Assembly: GCA_024236175.1 (NCBI GenBank)
Contig: JACKKY010000001.1
Span: 186,001 to 250,000 of the forward strand
DNA length: 64,000 nucleotides
Direction: 5' to 3'
Source: Novosphingobium sp.
GTDB taxonomy: Bacteria > Pseudomonadota > Alphaproteobacteria > Sphingomonadales > Sphingomonadaceae
Made by a program: the position numbers and the translations under genes. Within the stretch, counting starts at the first letter, position 1. Each line of letters starts with the position of its first letter. Shown in pieces: positions 50,897 to 59,983 of this stretch. The notes below the pieces were generated by a model. The model did no database searches and was not told where the DNA came from. It was given only the letters and a program-made list of their open reading frames with translations.

Positions 50897-52723
50897 GTGC
50901 AGGCGGAATGTATCGTGCCCGCCGGCCAGTGGCCCGCCTGGTGGAACACGGCGCTTCAGGTGCTCGAGCGCCTGCAGGAAGGCCACGCGCACCTCGGCAA
51001 ATGGCTGGAGCAGTTGCGTGAGGTCGATCCGGACAGGGAGGGTTTCGATCCCCTGGCCGCCGGCTGGCGCGGCCTTGTCGACATGCTTGGCGTGCCCGAC
51101 TATCCGATGCAGGCGGCGTCAGCGGCCGAAGGAAAGAGCGCCTGGTTCACGGCCTGTCCCTATGAGAACCTGCTGGAGCTGGGCCTGCCCTTGACCCGCG
51201 CCTGGCTCAACTGGACCGTTGCGGCGCGCCAACGCGGCAAGCCCCCGATCAAGGCGGACCTGTTCCGCTCCTGGTGCGGCGTTTTCGACAGCCTTTCCGG
51301 AATTCTGCCCGGTGCCGCGGTCATGGGCCTTCACCAGCAGCTGTGGCGGCAAGGCATCGCCTGGCAATGGCTCGGCGAGGGTAAGACCCGGATCGGCGAA
51401 GGAGTCAGGCAAGTCACCATCGAGGGAACTGCCGATATTCCGCCAATCGACGATCCCGATGCATGGCGCATACCGATCTACACGGTCACCGGCAGCGTCG
51501 GCAAAACGACCACCGTGCGCCTACTGCACCAGTTGCTTGCAGCCGGTGGGGTATGCCTGGCTCTCACCGCTTCGGACGGTGCCTGGATCGGCGACAACCA
51601 GGTGGCTAGAGGCGATTCGATCGGGGGAGTGAGCGCGCGCGCCTTGCTCCGCAGCCCTCTGGCGGAAGCCGCGATATTCGAGCAGGGACGGCGGGGAATC
51701 CTCGCTCAGGGTGTGCCCTATGCTCGCAGCGAGGTGGCGATCCTGCTCAATGTCCAGCCGGTGCATCTCGGGGTGCAGGGCATCGAGACCGTGGAGGACA
51801 TGGCCGACGTCAAGGCTCTGGGCCTGCGCCCGGCAAAAGTGGTCGTGCTCAATCATGACGATCCGCAATGCCGGCGCATCGCCGCCCAGCGATCCCCGGA
51901 AACCTGCGTGTGGTTCAGCACGAGTTCGCGCCCGGAGGAGATACAGGCGCTGAGCGAGAGCGTTCTGGGCACGGCGGGCGTCTTGCGAGACGGCCAGGGC
52001 AATCCGCTGGCTCTGGGCATCTGGCGGGGCGGACAGTTGGAAAGGCGCTTCGGGCTGGAGGGCGTGGCCCCCTATCACGGCCTGCTCGGGGAAAAAACGC
52101 TGGAGGAATTGCTGGCCGCCGTGGCGGCCGCCTGGTTCGGTCCGCTACCGGTCGAGGACTGGGATGCCCGCTTGCCTGCCCTCCGGCTCGACAGCGAGAA
52201 CCACATGTTCCGCACGAGCGTCCACAAGCAAGGCGACACCGTATTCGTGCTCGACAAGGCCGGCGAGGAAGCCTCGCTTGCGATACTGCAAGATGCGATC
52301 GATCAAATCGCGAACCGAGAGGCAGTCGAATGGCGAATTGCCGTCATGACGCGCCAGGCCTCAGAGCCTCCGAAGCGCCACTTGCAGTCCGCCAGGATGC
52401 TCTACCACATCGCTGACGAGTTCGTGTGCTTCGACCGGCCCGACACCTATGCGGGCGCATCGGCGCTGCCGGACTACGAACCCGGTTCGATCCCGGTGCT
52501 TCTCAGGGACGAGTTGGACCGGCAGAACGCGGAGCACGAAACGAACAAGCCCGTAACGGTGCTGCCGGGATGGGCGGAGACGGAAGATTTCCTCCGCAAA
52601 CGTCTCGCCGAACTTGGCGGCAAGACGCTTGTGCTGGTCAATCAGCCTTCAACCAGCGTCCACGAACTGAACCAGAGCATCATCGATTTCGCGACCGGGA
52701 AAGCAGACGTCGCTGACGGTTAG
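50897..52723 (+). CDS. Orphan cyanophycin-synthetase-type Mur ligase
   Basis: A 608-residue protein. Residues about 195-608 have the Mur-ligase pattern of the C-terminal half of cyanophycin synthetase: P-loop VTGSVGKTTT (GSVGKT from residue 199), then ASDG...VARGDSIGG..SAR, EQGRRGILAQG, VQGIETVEDMADVK and LNHDDP. The ATP-grasp half of CphA is absent; the N-terminal 195 residues are of unknown fold. In the segment NVQPVHLGVQG the Asp expected before His is Val. Start is GTG at 50897; the frame upstream is open to 50804 without a good start codon, so the N-terminus is uncertain. It could ligate an amino acid or small peptide in an ATP-dependent way. Function unknown. Confidence 0.75.
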   Translation: MQAECIVPAGQWPAWWNTALQVLERLQEGHAHLGKWLEQLREVDPDREGFDPLAAGWRGLVDMLGVPDYPMQAASAAEGKSAWFTACPYENLLELGLPLTRAWLNWTVAARQRGKPPIKADLFRSWCGVFDSLSGILPGAAVMGLHQQLWRQGIAWQWLGEGKTRIGEGVRQVTIEGTADIPPIDDPDAWRIPIYTVTGSVGKTTTVRLLHQLLAAGGVCLALTASDGAWIGDNQVARGDSIGGVSARALLRSPLAEAAIFEQGRRGILAQGVPYARSEVAILLNVQPVHLGVQGIETVEDMADVKALGLRPAKVVVLNHDDPQCRRIAAQRSPETCVWFSTSSRPEEIQALSESVLGTAGVLRDGQGNPLALGIWRGGQLERRFGLEGVAPYHGLLGEKTLEELLAAVAAAWFGPLPVEDWDARLPALRLDSENHMFRTSVHKQGDTVFVLDKAGEEASLAILQDAIDQIANREAVEWRIAVMTRQASEPPKRHLQSARMLYHIADEFVCFDRPDTYAGASALPDYEPGSIPVLLRDELDRQNAEHETNKPVTVLPGWAETEDFLRKRLAELGGKTLVLVNQPSTSVHELNQSIIDFATGKADVADG

Positions 52724-52745
52724 GACCGCCGAAGCCCGCATCCGG

Positions 52746-53045
52746 TCATTTCGCTGGTGCGAAAGTCGGCCCTGGATTTGGCCCGTCGGCCGCAAGGCCC
52801 GACTTGGTCGCCCACATGGGCGCCCCCTCGGGACGCGCCGTTGGGCCCGGCAACGGCATGGTCTTCTTGGCGGCCGCGCCGGGAATGGTGCCCTCATACG
52901 CGGAAACGTCCGAGCCCTCGGAACCGAAAAAGCCCCAGATCGCAGCGAATAGGGCAAGGGCAACAGACCCGACCAATACTGTCGCGATCACGTCCCTTGA
53001 GGTAACCAGATTGCCTTCTTGGTTCAGCGTTGCAGTTTTCGGCAT
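52746..53045 (-). CDS. Small single-pass membrane protein
   Basis: A 99-residue protein with one hydrophobic helix (VIATVLVGSVALALFAAIWG, about residues 20-39) and a Pro/Ala/Gly-rich tail (GAAAKKTMPLPGPTARPEGA). ATG at 53045 has GGAG about 9 bases upstream. The tail probably lies in the periplasm. It ends 22 bases from the end of the Mur-ligase-like gene, convergent with it. No family is recognised. Its position next to the histidine kinase operon gives no functional clue. Confidence 0.6.
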   Translation of the reverse strand: MPKTATLNQEGNLVTSRDVIATVLVGSVALALFAAIWGFFGSEGSDVSAYEGTIPGAAAKKTMPLPGPTARPEGAPMWATKSGLAADGPNPGPTFAPAK

Positions 53046-53161
53046 GTCACATTTCTCCAGCGCGAGAAGTAATAGCACGAAGCGGGTAACACGGCCTTGT
53101 ACGGCGAAGCAAACCGGGAACGTGGAAAACCCGAATACGCCGCCTCATCGAGGCGCGCCCG

Positions 53162-54640
53162 CTATTCCTGCACGCACGGCAGCTTGAGTTTCACCAGCAG
53201 CCCGCCAAGATCTTCGCTCTCGCCGAGTTCCACCGTGCCGCCATAGATTTCCGCAACGTCGCGCACGATCGCAAGGCCGAGACCGGTTCCGGGCTTTCCG
53301 GTATCCAGCCGCGCGCCCCGATCGAAGATCCGCGTCCTCGCCTCTTCGGGGATGCCCGCGCCATCATCCTCGACCCAGATCTCGCAACACTCCGGGTCGT
53401 CGCCCTGGTCGACGCTGACAAACACGCTGCCGCCGCCGTATTTGGCGGCGTTCTCGACCAGATTGCCGAGAATCTCGTCAAGGTCCTGTCGTTCGATCGC
53501 GACCGCGACCTGACGGTTGCCGTCGAGGTCGAACCGCGTCGCCTCGTACAAACGGGTCACTGCACGCATCACCGCCTCGACGCTCTGCCAGACGTTGGTG
53601 CGGGCATGGCCGACCGCGCGGCGCCCGACTGCCCTCGCCCGGGCCAGATGGTGATCGACCTGTCGCCGCATGATCGCCGCCTCGCGGATCACCGTGTCGG
53701 ACAGGTCCGGCGCCTTCGCGGTGGCGGCGTTCATGACCACGGTGAGCGGCGTCTTGAGCGCATGGGCCAGATTGCCGGCATGGGTGCGCGCCTCTTCAGC
53801 CTGGCGCTGGGTGTGCGCGAGCAGTGCGTTGAGTTCCTCGACCAGCGGCTGCACTTCGAGCGGCAGCGGCTCTGTGACGCGGTTCGCCCCGGTGGTTCGC
53901 ATCTTCTGGATGGCACGCCGGACATGGCGCAGCGGATAAAGCCCGTACCAGGTCTGCATGCCCGCCATGAGGAACAGGCCGAGCCCCAGGATTACGAAGC
54001 TGTAGGCAAGGATCGAGCGGATGTTGCTGATCTGCTGGTCCATTTCTTCGCGGCTTGCCGCCACCGTGAACCACCATCGCGTATCGCTGCCCGGCAGGAT
54101 GATCGAGCGCTCCATCACCCGTAGCGGCTCGCCTGCGAACTGGTCGCTGTCATAGACCACCGGCTGCGTCGCGAATTGCTTGCTGCGCACTTCCAGACTT
54201 CGGTCCCACAGCGATCGCGAGGGAAAGTCCTCGTGCCCCTCCCCCCGAATCTGCCAGTAGAGTCCGCTGTTCGGCTCCAGGAAGCGCTGGTCCCCGAGCG
54301 GGCGGTTGAAATAGACTTCGCCGTCCGGCCCGATCTCAGCCGAGCCGACCATGGCGGTCAGCATGTAGCCGAGCTGCTCGTCGAAATTGCGGGTGATCAG
54401 GCCGGTGAGCGTGCTGTCGAGGGCAATACCGCCAAGCAGCAGCAGGACGGTGATCCATCCCGCCGCGATCAGCATCATGCGCTGCGCGAGCGAGCCGGTG
54501 TCGGCCTTCTCCGGCCTTGACGCTACGGCCTCGGCCTCCGGCGCGCCGGGCTCGACTTCGCGGAGCTCAGCCGCGGCCGGGGTCGGCGGGGTCGTCGAGG
54601 CTGTAGCCGAGTCCACGGATGGTGGTGATAACATCGGCAC
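53162..54640 (-). CDS. Sensor histidine kinase (PhoQ-like)
   Basis: A two-helix membrane kinase of about 492 residues: an N-terminal Pro/Glu-rich region (residues 1-50), TM1 near 55-75, a periplasmic sensor domain (about 80-205), TM2 near 212-232, HAMP, the phospho-acceptor box LAHALKTPL and an ATP domain with NLVENAAKYG (N box), DDGAGIP (G1) and GTGLGLAIV (G2). The start at 54640 (GTG) or 54634 (ATG) makes the 5' end overlap the response regulator gene by about 70 bases; a later start is possible. It phosphorylates the regulator encoded upstream, in the order PepSY, regulator, kinase. The signal is unknown; a divalent cation or envelope stress is likely. Confidence 0.9.
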   Translation of the reverse strand: MPMLSPPSVDSATASTTPPTPAAAELREVEPGAPEAEAVASRPEKADTGSLAQRMMLIAAGWITVLLLLGGIALDSTLTGLITRNFDEQLGYMLTAMVGSAEIGPDGEVYFNRPLGDQRFLEPNSGLYWQIRGEGHEDFPSRSLWDRSLEVRSKQFATQPVVYDSDQFAGEPLRVMERSIILPGSDTRWWFTVAASREEMDQQISNIRSILAYSFVILGLGLFLMAGMQTWYGLYPLRHVRRAIQKMRTTGANRVTEPLPLEVQPLVEELNALLAHTQRQAEEARTHAGNLAHALKTPLTVVMNAATAKAPDLSDTVIREAAIMRRQVDHHLARARAVGRRAVGHARTNVWQSVEAVMRAVTRLYEATRFDLDGNRQVAVAIERQDLDEILGNLVENAAKYGGGSVFVSVDQGDDPECCEIWVEDDGAGIPEEARTRIFDRGARLDTGKPGTGLGLAIVRDVAEIYGGTVELGESEDLGGLLVKLKLPCVQE

Positions 54641-55244
54641 CCAGTTTCTTGCGAATGCGCGTTACGAAGACTTCGATCGTGTTCGAATCGCGGTCGAAGT
54701 CCTGATCATAGATGTGTTCGATCAGCTCGGTACGGCTGACCACCTTGCCCTTGTGGTGCATCAGGTAGGACAGGAGCTTGTATTCCTGCGCCGTCAGCTT
54801 GACCGGTTCGCCGTTCAGCGTGACCCGGCCCGAGCGCGTATCGAGCCGCACGTCTCCCGCGGTCAGTTCGGAGGAGGTATTGCCCGAAGCGCGGCGGATC
54901 AGCGCGCGCAGGCGGGCGATGAGTTCCTCGGTCTGGAACGGCTTGGCGAGATAATCGTCGGCGCCGGCGTCGAGCCCGGCGACCTTGTCCGACCAGCTGT
55001 CGCGCGCGGTCAGGACCAGTACCGGGAAGCTGCGCCCTTCCTTGCGCCACATGCCGAGAACGGTGAGCCCGTCGATCTCCGGCAAACCCAGGTCGAGGAT
55101 TACCGCATCGTAGTCCTCGGTGCTGCCGAGGAAATGGCCGTCCTCGCCATCGGTGGACAGATCCACCGCATAGCCGTTCTGCTCAAGCGTCGACTTGAGC
55201 TGCTGGCCCAATGTGGGTTCATCCTCGACGATCAGGATGCGCAT
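54567..55244 (-). CDS. Response regulator, OmpR/PhoP family
   Basis: A 225-residue regulator with a receiver domain (acidic pair Glu-Asp at residues 7-8 in MRILIVEDEP, phospho-acceptor Asp51 in DAVILDLGLP, conserved Lys in YLAKPFQTEEL) and a C-terminal winged helix (about residues 125-220: LTAQEYKLLSYLMHHKGKVV, then VFVTRIRKKL and TTIRGLGY). It controls genes after phosphorylation by the kinase encoded downstream. The PepSY gene lies 66 bases upstream on the same strand, so the three are one operon. The target genes are unknown. Confidence 0.94.
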   Translation of the reverse strand: MRILIVEDEPTLGQQLKSTLEQNGYAVDLSTDGEDGHFLGSTEDYDAVILDLGLPEIDGLTVLGMWRKEGRSFPVLVLTARDSWSDKVAGLDAGADDYLAKPFQTEELIARLRALIRRASGNTSSELTAGDVRLDTRSGRVTLNGEPVKLTAQEYKLLSYLMHHKGKVVSRTELIEHIYDQDFDRDSNTIEVFVTRIRKKLGADVITTIRGLGYSLDDPADPGRG

Positions 55245-55310
55245 TAACTATTCCCCCTCCGGAATTGCCGAGCCATGCGGCCAAAGACTGTCACCGTCAA
55301 GCGAGCCAAG

Positions 55311-55604
55311 TCAACGCGAGGTGCTGATGATCTTGCCGGAACGGGCGTCGACATCGACGAACACCACACGCCCATCGCGGATGAACTTCAGCCGGTAAGC
55401 CATTGCCAGCGGGTCATATTCCGGGCCAAGATACTGCATTCCGGGCATGGTCGGCAAGACGCGCTTCTCGATCTCGCGGAGCGAGCGCACGTTGCCTGCA
55501 CGCATTTCCTTGCGAACCTGCCCCTGTTCGGAGCCGGGTTCCGCCATCGCGGGAACGGCGGGTAGCGCAAGAATGAGCGCAATCGATGTGAGCCAGTGCT
55601 TCAT
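55311..55604 (-). CDS. Periplasmic PepSY-domain protein
   Basis: A 97-residue exported protein. A signal peptide (MKHWLTSIALILALPAVPAM, cleavage near residue 21) is followed by a helical stretch and a short PepSY-like fold ending RLKFIRDGRVVFVDVDARSG. PepSY proteins often inhibit proteases or modulate sensor kinases. It is the first gene of the operon with a PhoP/PhoQ-like pair, which fits a role as periplasmic partner or as target of the system. Conversely, it may be an inhibitor of a periplasmic protease. Length and composition fit the family. Confidence 0.8.
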   Translation of the reverse strand: MKHWLTSIALILALPAVPAMAEPGSEQGQVRKEMRAGNVRSLREIEKRVLPTMPGMQYLGPEYDPLAMAYRLKFIRDGRVVFVDVDARSGKIISTSR

Positions 55605-55698
55605 TTGGAACGAAAGCCTATGCGCAAAGCCTTGAACATGGAGTGAATGTGCCTTCCGCGCTTGTCAACGCGGCCGCGCCGCCGCTAGGGGCCGCGCC

Positions 55699-57507
55699 AT
55701 GGCGGTTGCTCCAATCCTCAGCTGGGAAGGCCTTGGCCTTATCCAGGGCACTGGCTGGCTGTTCCAGGACCTTGACCTGTTCATCGGGCCGAGGGACCGG
55801 CTTGCCCTGATCGGCCGTAACGGCGCCGGCAAGACCACGCTGCTGCGGCTGATCGCCAACCAGATCGAGGCAGACCGGGGCAAGCGCTCGGTGCAGCCTG
55901 GAACGAAAATCGTCATTCTCGAGCAGGACCCCTTCTTTACCGGATACGATACCCTCCTCGACTTCGCACTCAAGGAGCCCGACGCGCCGCCCCGCCACGC
56001 CGTCGAGGCGATCGCCGACCAGATCGGTATCGACCTGTCCCGCGAAGCGGAAAGCGCCTCTGGCGGAGAACGGCGCCGCGCGGCGCTGTGCCGCGCGCTC
56101 GCTTCCGAACCCGACCTCCTGCTGCTCGACGAGCCGACCAACCATCTCGACCTCGGTGCGATCGACTGGCTGGAGAACTGGCTCTCGCGCTACACCGGCG
56201 CCTTCATCGTCATCAGCCACGACCGGACGTTCCTCAAACGGCTGACCAGCGCGACGCTGTGGCTCGATCGCGGCAGCCTCAGGCGCAAGGAAGTCGGCTT
56301 CGGCGGCTACGAGGCGTGGGAGGAACAGGTCTACGCAGAGGAGGCCCGCGCCGCCGAAAAGCTCGACGCCAAGCTCAAGATCGAAGCGCACTGGCTGGAG
56401 CGCGGCGTGACCGCGAGGCGCAAGCGCAACCAGGGCCGGCTCGAAAAGCTCTGGGAGATGCGTGCCCAGCGCGCCGCCATGCTGAGCCCGGCCGGCGCGG
56501 CGAAGATGAAGATCGTCGCCGACGAGGTGAAGACCAAGTCGGTGATCGTCGCCGAGCATGTCACCAAGCGCTTCCCGCTGCCCGACGGCAGCGGCGAGCG
56601 CACGATCATCAAGGATTTCTCGCTGCGCATCCAGCGCGGCGACCGCATCGGCCTCGTCGGCGCCAACGGGTCTGGCAAGACCACGCTGCTCAAGATCCTC
56701 ACCGGCGAACTCGAACCCGACGAAGGCGAGGTGACGCTGGCGAAGACGCTGCACGGCACTGTGATCGACCAGCAGCGCAGCCTGCTGGCACCGGAAAAGC
56801 GCCTGCGCGACGTGCTGGCCGAAGGCGGCGACTGGATCGATGTGCGCGGGGCGCGCAAGCATGTGCAGGGTTATCTCAAGGAATTCCTGTTCGACCCCGG
56901 GCTCGCCGATGCCAAGGTCGGCACGCTTTCCGGCGGCGAACGCTCGCGCCTGCTGCTGGCGCGCGAATTCGCCCGCAAGTCGAACCTGCTGGTGCTGGAC
57001 GAGCCGACCAACGACCTCGATCTCGAAACGCTTGACCTGCTGCAGGAAGTCATCGCCGATTACGACGGAACCGTGCTGATCGTCAGCCACGACCGCGACT
57101 TCCTCGACCGCACGGTGACAATCACGCTGGGCCTCGACGGATCGGGCCAGGTCGACATTATCGCCGGCGGCTACGCCGACTGGGAAGCCAAGCGCAAGAA
57201 GCGGGTGGCTCCGACGAAAGCGGCCAAGGCTTCCGACAGGAAGGACACAGCGCCGCCTCCCCCCCCACCGCAACGGAAAACCAAGCTCTCCTACAAGGAC
57301 CAGCGCGACTACGACCTGTTGCCGGCACGGATCGAGGAACTGGACGCCGCCATCGCCCGCGACGAGCAGGCGCTTGCCGATCCCGATCTCTACACAAGCG
57401 ATCCCGCGAAGTTCGCCCGGCTCACCGAAGCGCTCGAAAAGGCCCGCACCGAAAAGGAAAGCGCGGAGGAACGCTGGCTGGAACTGGCCGAAATGGTGGA
57501 CGGCTAG
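55699..57507 (+). CDS. uup: ABC-F family ATPase (Uup-like)
   Basis: A 602-residue protein with two ABC domains and no membrane helix. Each has Walker A (GRNGAGKTT; GANGSGKTT), signature (SGGERRRAAL; SGGERSRLLL), Walker B (LLLLDEPTNHLD; LVLDEPTNDLD) and switch His (SHDRTFLK; SHDRDFLD). The interdomain linker is Lys/Arg-rich (about residues 215-270), and the C-terminal tail is a Lys-rich coiled coil preceded by six prolines, which suits the Uup group. These proteins act on the ribosome or on DNA structure. The proline run is encoded partly by eight C (57259-57266). Confidence 0.88.
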   Translation: MAVAPILSWEGLGLIQGTGWLFQDLDLFIGPRDRLALIGRNGAGKTTLLRLIANQIEADRGKRSVQPGTKIVILEQDPFFTGYDTLLDFALKEPDAPPRHAVEAIADQIGIDLSREAESASGGERRRAALCRALASEPDLLLLDEPTNHLDLGAIDWLENWLSRYTGAFIVISHDRTFLKRLTSATLWLDRGSLRRKEVGFGGYEAWEEQVYAEEARAAEKLDAKLKIEAHWLERGVTARRKRNQGRLEKLWEMRAQRAAMLSPAGAAKMKIVADEVKTKSVIVAEHVTKRFPLPDGSGERTIIKDFSLRIQRGDRIGLVGANGSGKTTLLKILTGELEPDEGEVTLAKTLHGTVIDQQRSLLAPEKRLRDVLAEGGDWIDVRGARKHVQGYLKEFLFDPGLADAKVGTLSGGERSRLLLAREFARKSNLLVLDEPTNDLDLETLDLLQEVIADYDGTVLIVSHDRDFLDRTVTITLGLDGSGQVDIIAGGYADWEAKRKKRVAPTKAAKASDRKDTAPPPPPPQRKTKLSYKDQRDYDLLPARIEELDAAIARDEQALADPDLYTSDPAKFARLTEALEKARTEKESAEERWLELAEMVDG

Positions 57508-57519
57508 TTCAGGCAGGCG

Positions 57520-58191
57520 CTAGATCTGTTTCATGATCGCTTCGATATCCGGCCCTTCGGTCAGCTCGGCATTTTCATACAGAGTGTAATTGGCATCGTC
57601 GCCGCCGCTCGTCAGGTCCACACTGGTCGCAATGCGGGTCACGCCCATGAAGGTCTGCTCCAGCATCACCAGTTTGTCGGTCAGACAGACCGATCCCATT
57701 TGCGGAGAGGACATGACATTGCACGCCACTCCCGCGATGACCTTGTCCTCGCCGGTGTCCTTCATGTTCCATGAAGCCATCATGGCCTTGCCGAGCGCGA
57801 TGGGATCGGTGTTTGACAGGTCTTCGTATACGGGATTCTTGGTAACCGTTCCGGTCATCTTGTCCGTATCCAGAACATAGATCTTGTCGCCGATATAGAT
57901 CTTGTGCGCTTTCTCGCGTCGGCTGACTCCGGCGATACCGACAAGAAAATCCTCGATCTCGACACGCTCAGTTCCCCATTTGCGCATGCAATTGACCGAG
58001 GTGCCATTCATCATTCCGCTGTTCTCGTACTCGACGCAGAACTCCTTCTGAGGATGGAATTTGACGAAGGCGGCATCGCCGTCGCCGCTGTCACTATCGG
58101 CAACATCCCCTTCGGCATCCGCGGCAGGAGCACTGTTGCAGGCGGAGAGCAGCAGTGCGGCGCCAGTCATCAAGGTTGCGGCAATTCTCAT
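57520..58191 (-). CDS. Predicted lipoprotein of unknown function
   Basis: A 223-residue protein with a lipoprotein signal ending LSAC, cleaved before Cys in MRIAATLMTGAALLLSACNS. An acidic stretch (DAEGDVADSDSGDGDAAF) follows, then a beta-rich domain with four cysteines (for example FCVEYENSG, NCMRKWG, GVACNVM and VCLTDKL) and pattern KMTGTVTKNPVYED. ATG at 58191 has GGAG 8 bases upstream. It is convergent with the ABC-F gene. No known family is recognised; a periplasmic membrane-bound role is likely. Confidence 0.7.
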   Translation of the reverse strand: MRIAATLMTGAALLLSACNSAPAADAEGDVADSDSGDGDAAFVKFHPQKEFCVEYENSGMMNGTSVNCMRKWGTERVEIEDFLVGIAGVSRREKAHKIYIGDKIYVLDTDKMTGTVTKNPVYEDLSNTDPIALGKAMMASWNMKDTGEDKVIAGVACNVMSSPQMGSVCLTDKLVMLEQTFMGVTRIATSVDLTSGGDDANYTLYENAELTEGPDIEAIMKQI

Positions 58192-58432
58192 CCGTTCAAC
58201 TCCATTTCCGATCCCGGGAATGTCTTCTGCAAAAGGGGCAGCTTTGCCGGACGACATCGATCAGTCGGCGGCCCCCTCATCAACAATGCATTCGGCTCCG
58301 CCGGCTCGTCAAGGCGACTACCCTATGGATTTGGCAGTCGGGATCGGGAGAGAGATCAAGATTGTCGCTCGCCGGTTGACGGCGTCACAAACGAGCTGGC
58401 TGGGCAATACATCGCCATTTGAACATGCCCAC

Positions 58433-59923
58433 TCACCCGCCGGGCGAAGGTACGCGCCGGACATCGCCGAACCAGCGCGCCAGTGCGACGTGGAAGGCGA
58501 CGTCCTCTGCCGCACCGCCAAGCTCGATCCTGTGTTTCACGTCGTCGCTCGGCCGGTGGTAGTCGTTCTCGAAAAACGCTTCCATGCGACTGATGTCGCC
58601 ATAGGCGCTGGAGACCAGAACCGCCGGAATGTCATGCTGCAGCAGCGCCCAGCCATCCTGCCGCTTCACATAGGCATTGGCCGCGTCGCTTTCGACGATC
58701 CGCCGCCTTTCCCTGCGAGCGACCACGGCAATCTGCTCGTCGAGCCCGGTCATACCCCTGCCCACGATCGCAAGCGGAGTCCCGCGGGGCGCAATCGCAT
58801 TGCTGTCGATGTTGAAGGCGGCGACGATCTGGTTGAGCGGCAACGGCGGGTCTTCGGCAAAGGCGTGGGCACCCAGAAAGCCCAATTCTTCCGCCGTGGT
58901 CGCGAGGAAGTAGATGTCGCGATCCGGGCGCTGCCCGCGCACGAGCCTCCGGGCGATCTCGGTCAGCGCGGCCACGCCGCTCGCATTGTCTATGGCTCCG
59001 TTGCAGACGGTATCTTCGGCGGGGGGCGCCGAGCAGACACCGAAATGATCCCAATGCGAAACGAACAGAACCGCGCCGCTGCCCGGGCGCCTGCCCGGCA
59101 GCTTGCCGATCAGGTTGTGCGTGCGGATCGTGGTCTCCTGGGTCGTCGCCTCGAGCGAGGCAGTCATACCCAGCAGGTGCGGCGCGAATTGCGGCTTGCC
59201 CACCGCCTCCTCGAGGCTTTCCAGGCTCGTGCCGCTGCCCCGCAGCAGGCGATCCATACCCTTCGACGTGACGAAACCTTCCAGATCCCCGCCCGTCGCA
59301 TCCTGCGCCAGCGCATAACCCGATCGCTGCCGCCGCGCCGCAACGTTCTGCAGGGTGCGATCCCCGTCGAGCACGGTCAGCACCGCCGAAGCTCCCTCGG
59401 CCAGAAGGGCGTTCTGCCGCTCGCTGTCATCGCGACCGCCGTCAAGCAGCAGCGCAACGCGGCCGGCCAGCTCACTGCGCCCCGGAAGATCGCTTTCCAG
59501 AGTGCCAACGAACAGAACCGGCGCATCCCTCACCAGGCTGCGATTGCCCGAGGTGAGCATCAGCGCTTCGTCCGGTGAAAGCGTCAGCCGGCGCCCGCTG
59601 CGCTTGAACTGTGCCGTCGAAGCAGCCGGCACCCGTTCGACCAGCGTGACCGGCGCGAACCACTCGTTGCCGGGGTCGTTGGTGCCGGAAACAAGCCCGA
59701 TATCGAACCACTCCCGGCCAAGATAACGCAGGGTCCTGGCTTCGCCTTCGGTGCCGGGCTCGCGACCTTCGAAGTCGTCGCTGGCAAGCACCTTGATATG
59801 CTCCATCAGCCGGCCCTCGAGCGAACGGTCCCGCCGGCTCGCTTCCGCCACGGCGGGCAGGCAAAGGGCGCATGCGGCGATCACCGCGACCCAACTACCG
59901 ATCCTTGCCCTGCCCCTGTTCAT
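58433..59923 (-). CDS. M28-family zinc aminopeptidase, exported
   Basis: A 496-residue protein with a signal peptide (AVIAACALCLPAVAEA, near residues 12-27). The C-terminal two-thirds has the M28 zinc ligands: His in VSHWDHFG, Asp in GAIDNASG, Glu pair in TAEELGFLG, Asp in FNIDSNA and His in DYHRPSDD. A PA-like insert (about residues 125-260: VLFVGTLESDLPGRSELAGR) precedes, as in many exported M28 peptidases. It probably removes N-terminal residues from peptides in the periplasm. Its neighbours are unrelated, so the role is general protein turnover (inference). Confidence 0.92.
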   Translation of the reverse strand: MNRGRARIGSWVAVIAACALCLPAVAEASRRDRSLEGRLMEHIKVLASDDFEGREPGTEGEARTLRYLGREWFDIGLVSGTNDPGNEWFAPVTLVERVPAASTAQFKRSGRRLTLSPDEALMLTSGNRSLVRDAPVLFVGTLESDLPGRSELAGRVALLLDGGRDDSERQNALLAEGASAVLTVLDGDRTLQNVAARRQRSGYALAQDATGGDLEGFVTSKGMDRLLRGSGTSLESLEEAVGKPQFAPHLLGMTASLEATTQETTIRTHNLIGKLPGRRPGSGAVLFVSHWDHFGVCSAPPAEDTVCNGAIDNASGVAALTEIARRLVRGQRPDRDIYFLATTAEELGFLGAHAFAEDPPLPLNQIVAAFNIDSNAIAPRGTPLAIVGRGMTGLDEQIAVVARRERRRIVESDAANAYVKRQDGWALLQHDIPAVLVSSAYGDISRMEAFFENDYHRPSDDVKHRIELGGAAEDVAFHVALARWFGDVRRVPSPGG

Positions 59924-59983
59924 GGCTTCTTCCTATAGGAAGAAACATTATCGGCAAGATGAACAAGGACTTGGAATGGGGAA

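Noticed and set aside
55618..57273. Minus-strand open frame opposite the ABC-F gene
   Set aside because: Shadow frame without start signals; the plus-strand ABC-F gene is unambiguous.
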